Shown here one piece after another: positions 37,126 to 45,718 of a DNA stretch of 64,000 nucleotides (positions are counted from its first letter, which is position 1; the number at the start of each line of letters is the position of its first letter). The notes under the pieces are model-generated. The model did no database searches. It was not told the DNA's origin and saw nothing but the letters and a program-made list of their open reading frames with translations. This DNA comes from Telluria aromaticivorans. Its GTDB lineage: Bacteria; Pseudomonadota; Gammaproteobacteria; Burkholderiales; Burkholderiaceae_D. Location: contig NZ_JABAIV010000007.1 of NCBI RefSeq assembly GCF_013003915.1, forward strand, positions 229,283 through 293,282, given 5' to 3'. A program made the translations under genes and the position numbers.

Positions 37126-38055
37126 TTAGTGCGACCGGATCATAGTGCCAAATGCCTGTTCGGTCAAGACCTCGAGCAATAAACTGTGTTCGATGCGGCC
37201 GTCGATGATGTGCACGGTATTCACGCCCGATTTCGCTGCATCGAGTGCCGATGAGATTTTCGGCAGCATGCCGCCCGAAATCGTCCCGTCTGCAAACATC
37301 TCGTCGATCTCGCGCGCCGACAGGTCGGTGACCAGGTTGCCCGCCTTGTCCTGCACGCCGGCGATATTGGTCATCATGATCAGCTTTTCGGCTTTCAGGA
37401 TCTCGGCGATCTTGCCGGCGACGACGTCGGCATTGATGTTGTAGGCCTGGCCGTCCTGGCCGAAGCCGATCGGCGAAATGATCGGGATGAAGGCGTCGTC
37501 TTGCAGCGCTTTCACGACGGCGGGGTTGATCGCGTCGATCTCGCCGACGAAGCCGATGTCGAGGAATTCGCCCGGTTTGTCGCGGTCCGGCATGGCCATC
37601 TTGCGTGCGCGGATCAGGCCGCCGTCCTTGCCGGTCAGGCCCACCGCCTGGCCGCCGTAGTGGTTGATCAGCATGACGATGTCCTGCTGCACTTCGCCAC
37701 CCAGCACCCACTCGACCACTTCCATGGTTTCTTCGTCGGTGATGCGCATGCCCTGCACGAAGGTGCCCTGCTTGCCGATCTTTTTCAGCGCATTATCGAT
37801 TTGCGGACCGCCGCCATGCACCACGACCGGGTTCATGCCCACCAGCTTGAGCAGGATGACGTCGCGTGCAAAACCATGCTTGAGGCGCTCGTCGGTCATG
37901 GCGTTGCCGCCGTATTTGATGACGATGGTCTTGCCGTGGAAATTACGGATGTAAGGGAGCGCCTCGGCCAGGATCTGTGCCTTGATCTGCGGCGACACCT
38001 TGGTCAGGTCGTTGGGTTGGTCGTCGGAATTCAGGCTGCTCAGGGGTGCGTTCAT
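37126..38055 (-). CDS. argB: Acetylglutamate kinase
   Basis: Second step of arginine synthesis: phosphorylates N-acetylglutamate. 309 residues. Amino-acid-kinase motifs: [13 protein letters not shown] at the N-terminus, [18 protein letters not shown], and [29 protein letters not shown]-terminal [31 protein letters not shown] is typical. The frame runs 33 codons upstream, but MNAPLSS at 38055 is the sensible start. The N-terminal extension before the kinase core (about 35 residues) could be the arginine-sensing helix found in inhibited ArgB types. Confidence 0.94.
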   Translation of the reverse strand: MNAPLSSLNSDDQPNDLTKVSPQIKAQILAEALPYIRNFHGKTIVIKYGGNAMTDERLKHGFARDVILLKLVGMNPVVVHGGGPQIDNALKKIGKQGTFVQGMRITDEETMEVVEWVLGGEVQQDIVMLINHYGGQAVGLTGKDGGLIRARKMAMPDRDKPGEFLDIGFVGEIDAINPAVVKALQDDAFIPIISPIGFGQDGQAYNINADVVAGKIAEILKAEKLIMMTNIAGVQDKAGNLVTDLSAREIDEMFADGTISGGMLPKISSALDAAKSGVNTVHIIDGRIEHSLLLEVLTEQAFGTMIRSH

Positions 38056-38193
38056 GGAGGGTCCAAAATAAATGTCGCGAGATTTTAAGGCAACAGGGTA
38101 GGCCTTGTGCTGATTATATGGCGTCTTGTTGTATTTTATGGGCGTCCGCGCCACTCTATTGAACCATGTATTTTAATCAACACTGGAACCCGC

Positions 38194-38382
38194 ATGAGTA
38201 AGTGCACCCTGTGCGGCGCCGAATTCCATTGCGCGATGCAGGAAGGCAGTCCCGAACCCTGCTGGTGCACGGCCTTGCCGCAGGCCGTGCCGGTACCCCT
38301 GCCGCAGGAAGCAGCCGGCTGCTGGTGCCCGGCCTGCCTGCGCGCGCAGCTCGAAGCCGCGCTGACGCAGCGCCCGCGTTAA
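38194..38382 (+). CDS. Small cysteine-rich CWC-type protein
   Basis: 62 residues with paired cysteines: CTLCGAEFHC near the N-terminus, CWCTALPQ in the middle and GCWCPACLR at the end. These could bind one or two metal ions. The pattern and length resemble the cysteine-rich CWC family, whose function is unknown. The ATG at 38194 begins the Cys-rich sequence. It is convergent with the depolymerase gene (13-bp gap), with the inverted repeat CTGACGCAGCGCCCGC/GCGGGCGCTGCGTCAG across the ends of both genes acting as a likely bidirectional terminator. Confidence 0.7.
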   Translation: MSKCTLCGAEFHCAMQEGSPEPCWCTALPQAVPVPLPQEAAGCWCPACLRAQLEAALTQRPR

Positions 38383-38395
38383 GGCGGGCGCTGCG

Positions 38396-39442
38396 TCAGC
38401 GCACGGTGCGGAAGAAACGCAGCATTTCACGGCTGGCATCCGGTCCGCGCCCGTCGGTATAGCTGCCGCGCGCATTGCCGCCGGACCAGGCATGGCCGGC
38501 GCCGTGGATCAGCCAGTATTCGGCGTGGACTGCCCCGTCGTCGCGCCGGTGCAGCGTGCGCGTATAGGCGTGGCCATCCGGCACGCGCCCCGGCTCCACT
38601 GCCGGCTGCTCGTTCAGGTGCTGCGCGCCCTGGGCAATGAGTTCGTCGCCATTGGCCGGATGCACGGTCGTGTCCTGGTCGCCGTGGAACACGATGATCG
38701 GCAGCGGGCGTCCGGGCGCTTGCGAGCGCAGGAAATCGCCTTTCATCGCCGCCATCGCCGACGGCAGGTCGTTGGCAGACGCAAACGGCAGTCCGGAATG
38801 CACGCCCACTGCGGCATACAGGTCCGGGTAGAGCGTGCCCATGATGGTGGCCATCGCGCCGCCGGCCGACAGTCCCGCCACATAGACCTGGTCCGGGTCG
38901 ACCGGATGCAGTGCCATGACGGCTTGGGTCATGCCGGCGATGATCGAGGGCTCGCCCTGGTCGCGCAGCTGGTCGACCGCGTTGAACCAGTTCCAGCAGC
39001 GCGAAGGGTTGGCCGCCTTGCTTTGCGCCGGGTAGAGCACCAGGCAAGCCATTTCTTCGGCCAGCTCGTTCATCTTGGTGCCGGTAGCGAAATCGTCGGG
39101 ATCTTGGGTGCAGCCATGCAACATCACCACCAGCGGGGCCGGCTTGCCGGTATGGCTGGACGGCACATACAGCTTGTAGTCGCGGCTGCCGGCAGGCGTC
39201 GTGTGGCTGCCGGCGATAAATTTCCCTGGCAAGTTGACGCCGAATTCGGCTTCGAAGGGATCGGTTGCCGTCGGGGGCAGGCCGACCCCGACGCTGCGCA
39301 TCTGGCGCTGCGCCGCACTCTGCATGGCCGAGGCGTTTTTCAGCGTTCGCTGGATGGCTTTTTGTGCATTGGCGGGGCCGCGGCCCCAGAAAGATCGGGT
39401 GGCGGCACGTACTTGTGCCAGCAGTTTGTTGTTCAGCTTCAT
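38396..39442 (-). CDS. PHB depolymerase-family esterase
   Basis: 348-residue alpha/beta-hydrolase of the extracellular PHB depolymerase/LpqC type. Oxyanion motif VVMLHGCTQDPDDFA, nucleophile elbow VAGLSAGGAMATIMG, acid in FHGDQDTTVHPANGD, and catalytic His in IHGAGHAWSGGNARG. No typical signal peptide: the N-terminus (MKLNNKLLAQVRAATRSFWG) is basic and amphipathic, so it may be intracellular, or exported by another route. The substrate could be short polyhydroxyalkanoates or feruloyl-type esters. Confidence 0.82.
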   Translation of the reverse strand: MKLNNKLLAQVRAATRSFWGRGPANAQKAIQRTLKNASAMQSAAQRQMRSVGVGLPPTATDPFEAEFGVNLPGKFIAGSHTTPAGSRDYKLYVPSSHTGKPAPLVVMLHGCTQDPDDFATGTKMNELAEEMACLVLYPAQSKAANPSRCWNWFNAVDQLRDQGEPSIIAGMTQAVMALHPVDPDQVYVAGLSAGGAMATIMGTLYPDLYAAVGVHSGLPFASANDLPSAMAAMKGDFLRSQAPGRPLPIIVFHGDQDTTVHPANGDELIAQGAQHLNEQPAVEPGRVPDGHAYTRTLHRRDDGAVHAEYWLIHGAGHAWSGGNARGSYTDGRGPDASREMLRFFRTVR

Positions 39443-39563
39443 TGGCTCTCCTGTTTTGCGCTTGCCTCAATGTCGGCCCGCATGCTTACGGCAGCCTTGC
39501 AGCTGTATCCTTTCCGCCCCGGCAACTCGACCGACTATCGCGCCGATGCGGTAAGCTTGTCCC

Positions 39564-40034
39564 ATGTCTCCCCAACTCCAGCCCGGCCTTCGTTTCGAAT
39601 GGTCTTATAGGGTGCCGGAGCGCGCTACCGTGCCCCGGCTTTACCACGATACCCCGTTTTGCCGCGACATGCCCGATGTGCTAGCCACCGGTTTCCTGGT
39701 CGGCATGATGGAACTTGCATGCCTGCGCGGGATGCTGCCCTATGTGGATTGGCCGCGCGAACAGAGCCTGGGGACCATGGTCAGCTTCCAGCACCTGGCG
39801 CCGACTCCACCGGGCATGACGCTCACCATTCGCGGCGAGGTGCTGGCGGTGGAGGGGCGGCTGGTGCGCTTCCGGGTCGAAGCCTGGGATGAAGTTGAGA
39901 AAGTGTGCGAAGGCATACACGAACGTTGCCTGATCGATCCGGCGCGCTTCGAAGAAAAAATGGCGCGCAAAACAACAGAATGGCGTGCGCAGCTGCCTGT
40001 TTCGCCCGAATTGCCTTTCCCTGAGGAACGATAA
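39564..40034 (+). CDS. Hotdog-fold thioesterase, fluoroacetyl-CoA thioesterase-like
   Basis: 156 residues. The pattern ATVPRLYHDTPFCRDMPDVLATGFLVGMMELACLRGMLPYVDW, then GTMVSFQHLAPTPPGMTLTIRGEVLAVEGRLVRFRVEAWDEVEKVCEGIHERCLID, fits the hotdog fold of the FlK-like/YbgC-related group, with a Glu (MMELA) and His (QHLAPT) placed as in FlK. Acyl-CoA substrate unknown. It is the first of four plus-strand genes to 42.3 kb. Confidence 0.75.
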   Translation: MSPQLQPGLRFEWSYRVPERATVPRLYHDTPFCRDMPDVLATGFLVGMMELACLRGMLPYVDWPREQSLGTMVSFQHLAPTPPGMTLTIRGEVLAVEGRLVRFRVEAWDEVEKVCEGIHERCLIDPARFEEKMARKTTEWRAQLPVSPELPFPEER

Positions 40035-40086
40035 GCGCTTTCCCTGGAACAGGCGATAATGGCGGGTGTCCTGTTGCCCGACCACC

Positions 40087-40287
40087 ATGTCAATGAACCC
40101 AGAACTGCAAACCCCCGTTCCCTCGCCCTGCATCGACCTGTGCCAGATGGCGCCCGACACCGGCCTGTGCAAGGGATGCCTGCGCACGATCGACGAGATC
40201 GTCGCCTGGGGCACGGCCGGCGACGACTACAAGCGCGCGGTGTGGCTTGAGATCCGCCGCCGCGAAGCCGAGATCGACTGGGGCTGA
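40087..40287 (+). CDS. DUF1289-family small protein
   Basis: 66 residues with the DUF1289 pattern: PSPCIDLCQMAPDTGLCKGCLRTIDEIVAWG, four Cys in C-x3-C-x8-C-x2-C, probably metal binding, then an acidic/aromatic tail ending RRREAEIDWG. Function is unknown. Start either at 40087 or at the ATG two codons later. The stop is two bases before the next gene's GTG. Confidence 0.85.
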   Translation: MSMNPELQTPVPSPCIDLCQMAPDTGLCKGCLRTIDEIVAWGTAGDDYKRAVWLEIRRREAEIDWG

Positions 40288-40289
40288 GG

Positions 40290-41213
40290 GTGCGGCCGGA
40301 CCTGAACCTGCCCGCCTCGGTCCGCGTGCTCGAGCGCGGCTGGCTCTCGTCCAATAGCATCCTGTTCACCGGGCGCGAGGACACGGCGCTGGTCGACAGC
40401 GGCTATGTGACCCACGCCGGGCAGACCCTGGCGCTGGTGCGCCATGCCCTCGGCGAGCGTCCGCTCGAGCGCCTGCTCAATACCCACCTGCATTCCGACC
40501 ATTGCGGCGGCAACGCCCTGCTGCAGGCGGCCTATGGCTGCCGCACCGCCATTCCCGCGCTCGAGGCGCCCAGGGTCGCCGCCTGGGATGAAGATGCGCT
40601 GAGCTACCGCGCCACCGGCCAGCAATGCGCCCGCTTCAGTTTCGATACCACCCTTGCGCCCGGCGACATCGTCGAGCTGGGCGACCTGCGCTGGACAGTA
40701 CTGGCGGCGCCCGGACACGATCCGCATGCATTGCTGTTCTTTTGCGCAGAAGAGGGCATGCTTATCTCGGGCGACGCGCTGTGGGAAAACGGTTTTGGCG
40801 TGGTCTTTCCGGAACTGGCGGGCGAACCGGCCTTCGACGAGGTGGGCGCGACGCTCGACCTGATCGCCACCCTGGATGCGCGCGTGGTGATTCCCGGCCA
40901 TGGCGCGGTGTTCGGAGATGTTGCCGGGGCCTTGGCGCGAGCGCGTTCGCGCCTGGATTACCTGAGCAGCGACCCGGTGCGCAACGCCGAAAACGCGGTC
41001 AAGGTCTTGTTGAAATTCCTGCTGCTGGAGCGGCGTGAACTGGGGCTGGATGCGCTGCCCGGGTTGCTCCGGTCGATCCCGCTCATCGAGCGCGTGCGCA
41101 CCCGGCTGCTGGGGCGGGACGCGGATGAGCTGGCAGCCTGGGCCAGTGCCGCGCTGCTGCGGGCCGGCGCCGCCCGCATCGAAGGCGGGCGGCTGATCGA
41201 CGCCGACGTTTAG
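40290..41213 (+). CDS. MBL-fold metallo-hydrolase
   Basis: 307 residues, GTG start two bases after the DUF1289 stop. The zinc-binding motif THLHSDHCGG (HxHxDH) lies near residue 68, with further His in APGHDPHALLFF and VIPGHGAVFGDV, and an Asp in ISGDALWENG. Overall layout is glyoxalase II/lactonase-like. The substrate is not deducible. The C-terminal ~90 residues form a helical extension (LDYLSSDPVRNAENAVKVLLKFLLLERRE). Confidence 0.85.
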   Translation: MRPDLNLPASVRVLERGWLSSNSILFTGREDTALVDSGYVTHAGQTLALVRHALGERPLERLLNTHLHSDHCGGNALLQAAYGCRTAIPALEAPRVAAWDEDALSYRATGQQCARFSFDTTLAPGDIVELGDLRWTVLAAPGHDPHALLFFCAEEGMLISGDALWENGFGVVFPELAGEPAFDEVGATLDLIATLDARVVIPGHGAVFGDVAGALARARSRLDYLSSDPVRNAENAVKVLLKFLLLERRELGLDALPGLLRSIPLIERVRTRLLGRDADELAAWASAALLRAGAARIEGGRLIDADV

Positions 41214-41309
41214 AGGCGAGAATCTAGCACGATCGTTCTTTTTTCATTGCATAATGCCCGGAGCCCCTGTCCTTCAACCGAATTCAACCTGACAAGCGAG
41301 AGAGCCTTC

Positions 41310-42266
41310 ATGACGCTGCCACCCGTGCTGCAACACCTGTCCCTTCCCGTCATCGCGTCGCCGATGTTCATCGCCAGCGGACCCGCGCTGGTGGCGGCCC
41401 AGTGCAAGGCCGGCATCGTGGGCTCCTTCCCGGCGCTGAACGCGCGCCCGGCCGAGCTGCTCGACACCTGGCTGACGGACCTGCAGCGCGAGCTTCGTGA
41501 GTACCAGGACGCCAATCCTGGCGCCCGGGTCGGCCCGATTGCGGTCAACCAGATCGTGCACCAGTCGAATGACCGGCTGGCGCATGACGTCGAAGTCTGC
41601 GTGAAGCACCAGGTGCCGATCATCATCTCGTCGCTGCGCGCGCCGCCCAAGGAAATGCTCGATGCGGTGCACGCCTATGGCGGCATCGTGATGCACGACG
41701 TGGTGTCGATCCGCCATGCGGAAAAGGCGCTGGAAGCAGGGGTGGACGGCTTGATCCTGGTGGCGGCGGGCGCCGGCGGCCATGCGGGCGCGTTGTCGCC
41801 ATTCGCACTGGTGGGCGAGGTGCGCAAGTTCTTCAAGGGCCCGCTGGCGCTGTCCGGCTCGATCGCCACTGGCGACGCGATCCTGGCGGCGCAGGCGATG
41901 GGCGCGGACTTCGCGTATATCGGCTCGCGCTGGCTGGCCACGCGCGAATCGAATGTCAGCGAGGAATACCGCAATGCGATCGTCGAATCGAGCGCGGCCG
42001 ACGTGGTCTACACCAACCTGTTCACCGGCGTGCACGGCAACTACCTGAAGAAGTCGATCGTCGCGGCCGGGCTCGATCCGGACAACCTGCCGGAATCGGA
42101 CAAGAGCAAGATGAGTTTTGGTTCCGCCAGCGCCAAGGCCTGGCGCGATATCTGGGGCGCGGGCCAGGGCGTGGGCATGATGGAAGACGTGCCGACCGTG
42201 GCCGAGATGGTCGAGCGGCTGAAAGCGGAATACGAAGCCGCGCGTAGTCGCCTTGCCTTGCGTTAA
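41310..42266 (+). CDS. Nitronate monooxygenase (2-nitropropane dioxygenase family)
   Basis: FMN-dependent TIM-barrel enzyme, 318 residues. Shows LPVIASPMFIASGPALVAAQCKAGIVGSFPALNARP, the FMN-phosphate region VAAGAGGHAGALSPFALVGEVR with the class-typical catalytic His in GGHAG, and SGSIATGDAILAAQAMGADFAYIGSRWLAT. Detoxifies propionate-3-nitronate and related nitronates to the corresponding aldehydes or acids. ATG at 41310 has AGCGAGAGAG upstream. Repeat copy 4 begins four bases after the stop. Confidence 0.88.
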   Translation: MTLPPVLQHLSLPVIASPMFIASGPALVAAQCKAGIVGSFPALNARPAELLDTWLTDLQRELREYQDANPGARVGPIAVNQIVHQSNDRLAHDVEVCVKHQVPIIISSLRAPPKEMLDAVHAYGGIVMHDVVSIRHAEKALEAGVDGLILVAAGAGGHAGALSPFALVGEVRKFFKGPLALSGSIATGDAILAAQAMGADFAYIGSRWLATRESNVSEEYRNAIVESSAADVVYTNLFTGVHGNYLKKSIVAAGLDPDNLPESDKSKMSFGSASAKAWRDIWGAGQGVGMMEDVPTVAEMVERLKAEYEAARSRLALR

Positions 42267-42269
42267 TAC

Positions 42270-42378
42270 GTAGGGTGGGCGGCTTCGCCGCCCGCGCGTT
42301 CAAATCACGGTACTGCTGCCCGTGGGGCTGTTCAGACCGAAACTATCACCGCGCGGGCGGGATACCCGCCCACCCTAC
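42270..42378. repeat. Dispersed inverted repeat, copy 4
   Basis: Starts GTAGGGTGGGCGGCTTCG, exactly as copy 1, and ends CCGCCCACCCTAC preceded by ATCACCGCGCGGGCGG, also as copy 1. The inner left arm instead reads CGCGCGTTCAAATCACG, the variant found in copy 3. The whole gap between the monooxygenase stop and hpt stop (115 bp) is this element, which must also serve convergent transcription ends. Confidence 0.82.
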
Positions 42379-42381
42379 GAA

Positions 42382-43023
42382 TTACAGGCGCTTCGCGTCT
42401 GGCGTCGGGAACGGCGGCTCCGGCTCGACCGCGCTCAGGTCTTCCTGGCTGATCGACCACAGGCCCGGCAGGTTGCGCCAGTAGTTATAGACGTCCATGC
42501 CGAAGCCGACCACGAATTCATTCGGGATCGTCAGGCCGATCAGGTCGGCCTTGATCGGCTTGGCGCGCTTGAGGTCCTTGTCGGCGAACACCACGATGAC
42601 GACTTCGGCCGCGCCCATGTCGAGCAGGCGCTGCTTCACGTGGGCGAGGGTCTCGCCTTCGTCGAGGATGTCGTCGAGGACGACGATGGTGCGTCCCGCC
42701 ACGTTCTGGCGCGGGATGACTTTCCAGACCACCTCGCCGCCACGGTCATCGTCGCCATAGCGGCTGACGTGGATGTAGTCGAATTCGAGCGGGAAGTCGA
42801 GTTGCGGCAGCAGGTTGCCGGTGAAGACGACGGCGCCGCCCATCACGCCGAGCACCAGCGGGAAGGTTTTGTCGTCGGGATTGCCGAAGCGTGCATTCAG
42901 CTCGCCGGCAACGCGTGCCACTGCGTCCTGGACTTCGTCGGGCGTGACGATCTGGGTTGCGTTGGCGAGCAGCGCGCGGGCGCGGTCATGATGGAAATCT
43001 TGCATGGTCGTTCGATTGTTCAT
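42382..43023 (-). CDS. hpt: Hypoxanthine(-guanine) phosphoribosyltransferase
   Basis: Purine-salvage enzyme joining hypoxanthine or guanine to PRPP. 213 residues from the chosen ATG; a second ATG six codons later (43005) would give 207, and neither has a clear ribosome site. The PRPP loop is TIVVLDDILDEGETLAHVKQ; the flexible-loop region FPLEFDYIHVSRYGDDDRGGEVVWK and the base-binding IPNEFVVGFGMDVYNYWRNLPGLW are recognisable. Its 3' end abuts repeat copy 4. Confidence 0.88.
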   Translation of the reverse strand: MNNRTTMQDFHHDRARALLANATQIVTPDEVQDAVARVAGELNARFGNPDDKTFPLVLGVMGGAVVFTGNLLPQLDFPLEFDYIHVSRYGDDDRGGEVVWKVIPRQNVAGRTIVVLDDILDEGETLAHVKQRLLDMGAAEVVIVVFADKDLKRAKPIKADLIGLTIPNEFVVGFGMDVYNYWRNLPGLWSISQEDLSAVEPEPPFPTPDAKRL

Positions 43024-43097
43024 GTCTAAAGAGTCAGGCGGATTATGCGCTATCCAGGGGCGTGGCCGCGTTCCTGTTGGAATCAGCCGCCAGCAAA

Positions 43098-43448
43098 TCA
43101 GCCACCGGTAATTTCGCGCTGCAGCTTGCGGGTGAGCTTGGCGAAGACCAGCTCGTAGGAGCGGCGCAGCAGGTCGGCGAATTCCGCATCGCCGAGCTGG
43201 GCTTCGGGCGTGACGAATACCCATTTGGCGCGCGCCAGGTAGGGTGCGGGGATGATGCCGGGACGGTCGGTCAGCTCGAGGAAGCGTTCATCGTCCGCCT
43301 TCAGGCTGAAGCCGGTCGAGGGCCCATCCTTGTTGGTCACGGCGAACATCTTGCTACCGACCGAAAAGACCGTGTCGTGGTCCCATTTGGTGTCCTCGGT
43401 GCAGCCGGGGAAGCCGCGGCACAAGGCCTTGGCGGCGTCGAAATCCAT
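43098..43448 (-). CDS. MmcQ/YjbR family protein
   Basis: 116 residues with the YjbR pattern: AAKALCRGFPGCTEDTKWDHDTVFSVGSKMFAVT, then FSLKADDERFLELTDRPGIIPAPYLARAKWVFV and LRRSYELVFAKL. Members adopt a double-wing DNA-binding-like fold of unknown role. AGGAGAGAGA precedes the ATG. It is 75 bp upstream of hpt on the same strand and may be cotranscribed. Confidence 0.85.
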   Translation of the reverse strand: MDFDAAKALCRGFPGCTEDTKWDHDTVFSVGSKMFAVTNKDGPSTGFSLKADDERFLELTDRPGIIPAPYLARAKWVFVTPEAQLGDAEFADLLRRSYELVFAKLTRKLQREITGG

Positions 43449-43616
43449 GTCTCTCTCTCCTGTGCCCGGCGTGCATGGCGCCGGGATAGTTGGTTGTCCT
43501 TACACGTATTGTATCGCCTCACAAGTCGATTGATGCCATAGCGCAATAATGCGATGCGCCACGTCGCCGCATTGGGGCGTATCATACGTGGCTTGGAAAA
43601 CAACGAATCCCGAGCT

Positions 43617-45434
43617 ATGTCGACCCCCGAATTCGAGCGTGACCGAAGTAATCGCCTGGTCCAGCTGCGTGGCGCCATGGCGCGCGCCGGCATCGACGCC
43701 TATGTCCTGCCCTCGAGCGACCCGCACCTGTCGGAATACCTGCCCGGCCACTGGAAAGGGCGCGAATGGATCTCCGGTTTCACCGGCTCGGTCGGCACCT
43801 TCATCGCCACCGCCGGTTTTGCCGGCGTCTGGACCGATGGCCGCTACTGGACCCAGGCCGAGACTGAACTGGCCGGCAGCGAGATCGCACTGATGAAGAT
43901 CCCCGGCGCGGCGAGCCAGATGCACGTCGACTGGCTGGCGGCCAACCTGGCGCCCGGCCAGACCGTGGCGGTCGACGCGCGCGTGCTGGGACTGGCCAGC
44001 GCCCGCCTGCTCGGCGACGCGTTGAAAGCGCGCGGCATCAAGCTGCGTACCGACGTCGACCTGCTCGACGAAGTGTGGCCTGACCGCCCGGCGCTGCCGA
44101 CCGACGCCGTATTCGAACACCTGTCGCCGTATGCGACCACCAGCCGCGCCGACAAGCTGGCAGCTACCCGCGCCGCGATGGAGCACCTCGGCGCCGGTTT
44201 CCACTTCATCTCCACGCTCGACGACATCGCGTATTTGTTCAACCTGCGCGGGGCCGACGTCAGCTTCAACCCGGTGTTCCTGGCCCACGCCCTGGTTGGC
44301 CGCGCGGACGCGACCCTGTTCGTCGGCGAGAACAAGGTGCCGCAGGATGTGCGTGCGCGCCTCGAAGCCGATGGCGTGCACCTGGCGCCGTATGCGAATG
44401 CCGTCGCCGCCCTGTCTGCGTTGCCGGATGGCGCCACGCTGCTGCTCGACCCGCGCCGCGTCACCGCCGGCATGCGCGCCGCAGTGGCGCAAGGCGTGAA
44501 CGTGGTCGAAGCGATCAACCCGACCACCTTCGCCAAGTCGCGCAAGCAGGAAGCTGAAGCCGTCAACGTGCGCGCCGCGATGGAGCAGGATGGCGCGGCG
44601 CTGTGCGAATTCTTCTCCTGGCTCGAGCCGCAGCTGGCGGATTCAGGACGTGCGCCGATCGACGAGGTGGCGATCGATACCCACATCACGGCTGCGCGTG
44701 CGCGCCGCCCGAATTTCGTCAGTCCGAGCTTCTCGACCATCGCCGGCTTCAATGCCAACGGCGCGATCATGCACTACCGCGCGGCCATCGACACCTGCGC
44801 CGTCATCGAGGGCGACGGACTGCTGCTGGTCGACTCGGGCGGCCAGTACCTGGGCGGCACCACCGACATCACGCGCGTGATCCCGGTCGGCTCGCCATCG
44901 GATGCGCAAAAGCGCGACTACACCCTGGTGCTCAAGGGCCTGATCAACCTGTCCGCCACGCGCTTCCCGCGCGGCACCCGCGCCCCGCTGCTCGATGCGA
45001 TCGCGCGCGCCCCGATCTGGGCCGCCGGCATCGACTACGGCCACGGCACCGGCCATGGGGTCGGCTATTTCCTGAACGTGCACGAAGGCCCGCAGACGAT
45101 TTCACCCGCCGTGCCGCCGGACCCGCATACCGCGATGGAGCCGGGCATGATCACCTCGATCGAACCGGGCATCTACCGCCCTGGACGCTGGGGCATCCGC
45201 ATCGAGAACCTGGTGTTCAACACGCTGGCGGAGACCACCGAGTTCGGCGACTACCTGGCCTTCGAGACCCTGACCCTGTGCCCGATCGACACCCGCCCGA
45301 TCGAGCGCGCGCTCCTGCGCGACGACGAAATCGCCTGGCTCAACGCCTACCACGCCACCGTGCGTGCCCGCCTCGAACGGCATGTGAGCGGCGCTGCGCG
45401 CGACTGGCTGCTGCTGCGCACGGAGGTATTCTAG
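43617..45434 (+). CDS. Xaa-Pro aminopeptidase (M24B family)
   Basis: 605-residue, three-domain aminopeptidase P that removes N-terminal residues preceding proline. Two creatinase-like N-terminal domains (STPEFERDRSNRLVQLRGAMARAGIDAYVLPSSDPHLSEYLPGHWKGREW) are followed by the pita-bread metallopeptidase domain. Metal ligands: two Asp in LLLVDSGGQYLGGTTDITRVIP, His in GHGTGHGVGYFLNVHEGPQ, Glu in SIEPGIY, and Glu in IENLVF. Length matches the long cytosolic type, not the ~440-residue E. coli PepP. The 3' TAG overlaps the next GTG by one base. Confidence 0.92.
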   Translation: MSTPEFERDRSNRLVQLRGAMARAGIDAYVLPSSDPHLSEYLPGHWKGREWISGFTGSVGTFIATAGFAGVWTDGRYWTQAETELAGSEIALMKIPGAASQMHVDWLAANLAPGQTVAVDARVLGLASARLLGDALKARGIKLRTDVDLLDEVWPDRPALPTDAVFEHLSPYATTSRADKLAATRAAMEHLGAGFHFISTLDDIAYLFNLRGADVSFNPVFLAHALVGRADATLFVGENKVPQDVRARLEADGVHLAPYANAVAALSALPDGATLLLDPRRVTAGMRAAVAQGVNVVEAINPTTFAKSRKQEAEAVNVRAAMEQDGAALCEFFSWLEPQLADSGRAPIDEVAIDTHITAARARRPNFVSPSFSTIAGFNANGAIMHYRAAIDTCAVIEGDGLLLVDSGGQYLGGTTDITRVIPVGSPSDAQKRDYTLVLKGLINLSATRFPRGTRAPLLDAIARAPIWAAGIDYGHGTGHGVGYFLNVHEGPQTISPAVPPDPHTAMEPGMITSIEPGIYRPGRWGIRIENLVFNTLAETTEFGDYLAFETLTLCPIDTRPIERALLRDDEIAWLNAYHATVRARLERHVSGAARDWLLLRTEVF

Positions 45435-45703
45435 TGGCCAGCGCCCGCTCCACCCGCGCCAGTGCGGCCGTCGACCGCCTCAAGCGCCGCACCGGCAACA
45501 CCAGCTACTCGATGGCGCGCACCGCCGACGGAATGTTCTTCTTGTCCGAGGCGCCCGGCGCGCCGGCATTGAATGCCCCGCTCGAGCTGGACGATTTCGT
45601 CGCCTTCGTCAATGGCCTCGGCCCGCAGGAAGTCCGCCGCATCAGCAAGAATGACGAGAAATTCGAAAAGCAGCTGGTGCGCAAGAAGCCTGATTCACAG
45701 TGA
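45434..45703 (+). CDS. Conserved-looking small protein of unknown function
   Basis: I do not recognise the family. 89 residues from a GTG that overlaps the aminopeptidase stop (TAGTG), so translation is probably coupled. It is a mix of basic and acidic segments: a basic N-terminus (ASARSTRASAAVDRLKRRTG), a beta-like YSMARTADGMFFLSE, and a C-terminus rich in Lys (NDEKFEKQLVRKK). No signal or membrane segment. The upstream frame is the out-of-phase shadow of the aminopeptidase gene. Confidence 0.6.
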   Translation: MASARSTRASAAVDRLKRRTGNTSYSMARTADGMFFLSEAPGAPALNAPLELDDFVAFVNGLGPQEVRRISKNDEKFEKQLVRKKPDSQ

Positions 45704-45718
45704 AAGCGATTAACCAGC

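Noticed and set aside
44603..45433. Long frame upstream of and continuous with the small gene at 45434
   Set aside because: This part is the out-of-phase shadow of the aminopeptidase gene; only the segment after the GTG at 45434 is non-overlapping.
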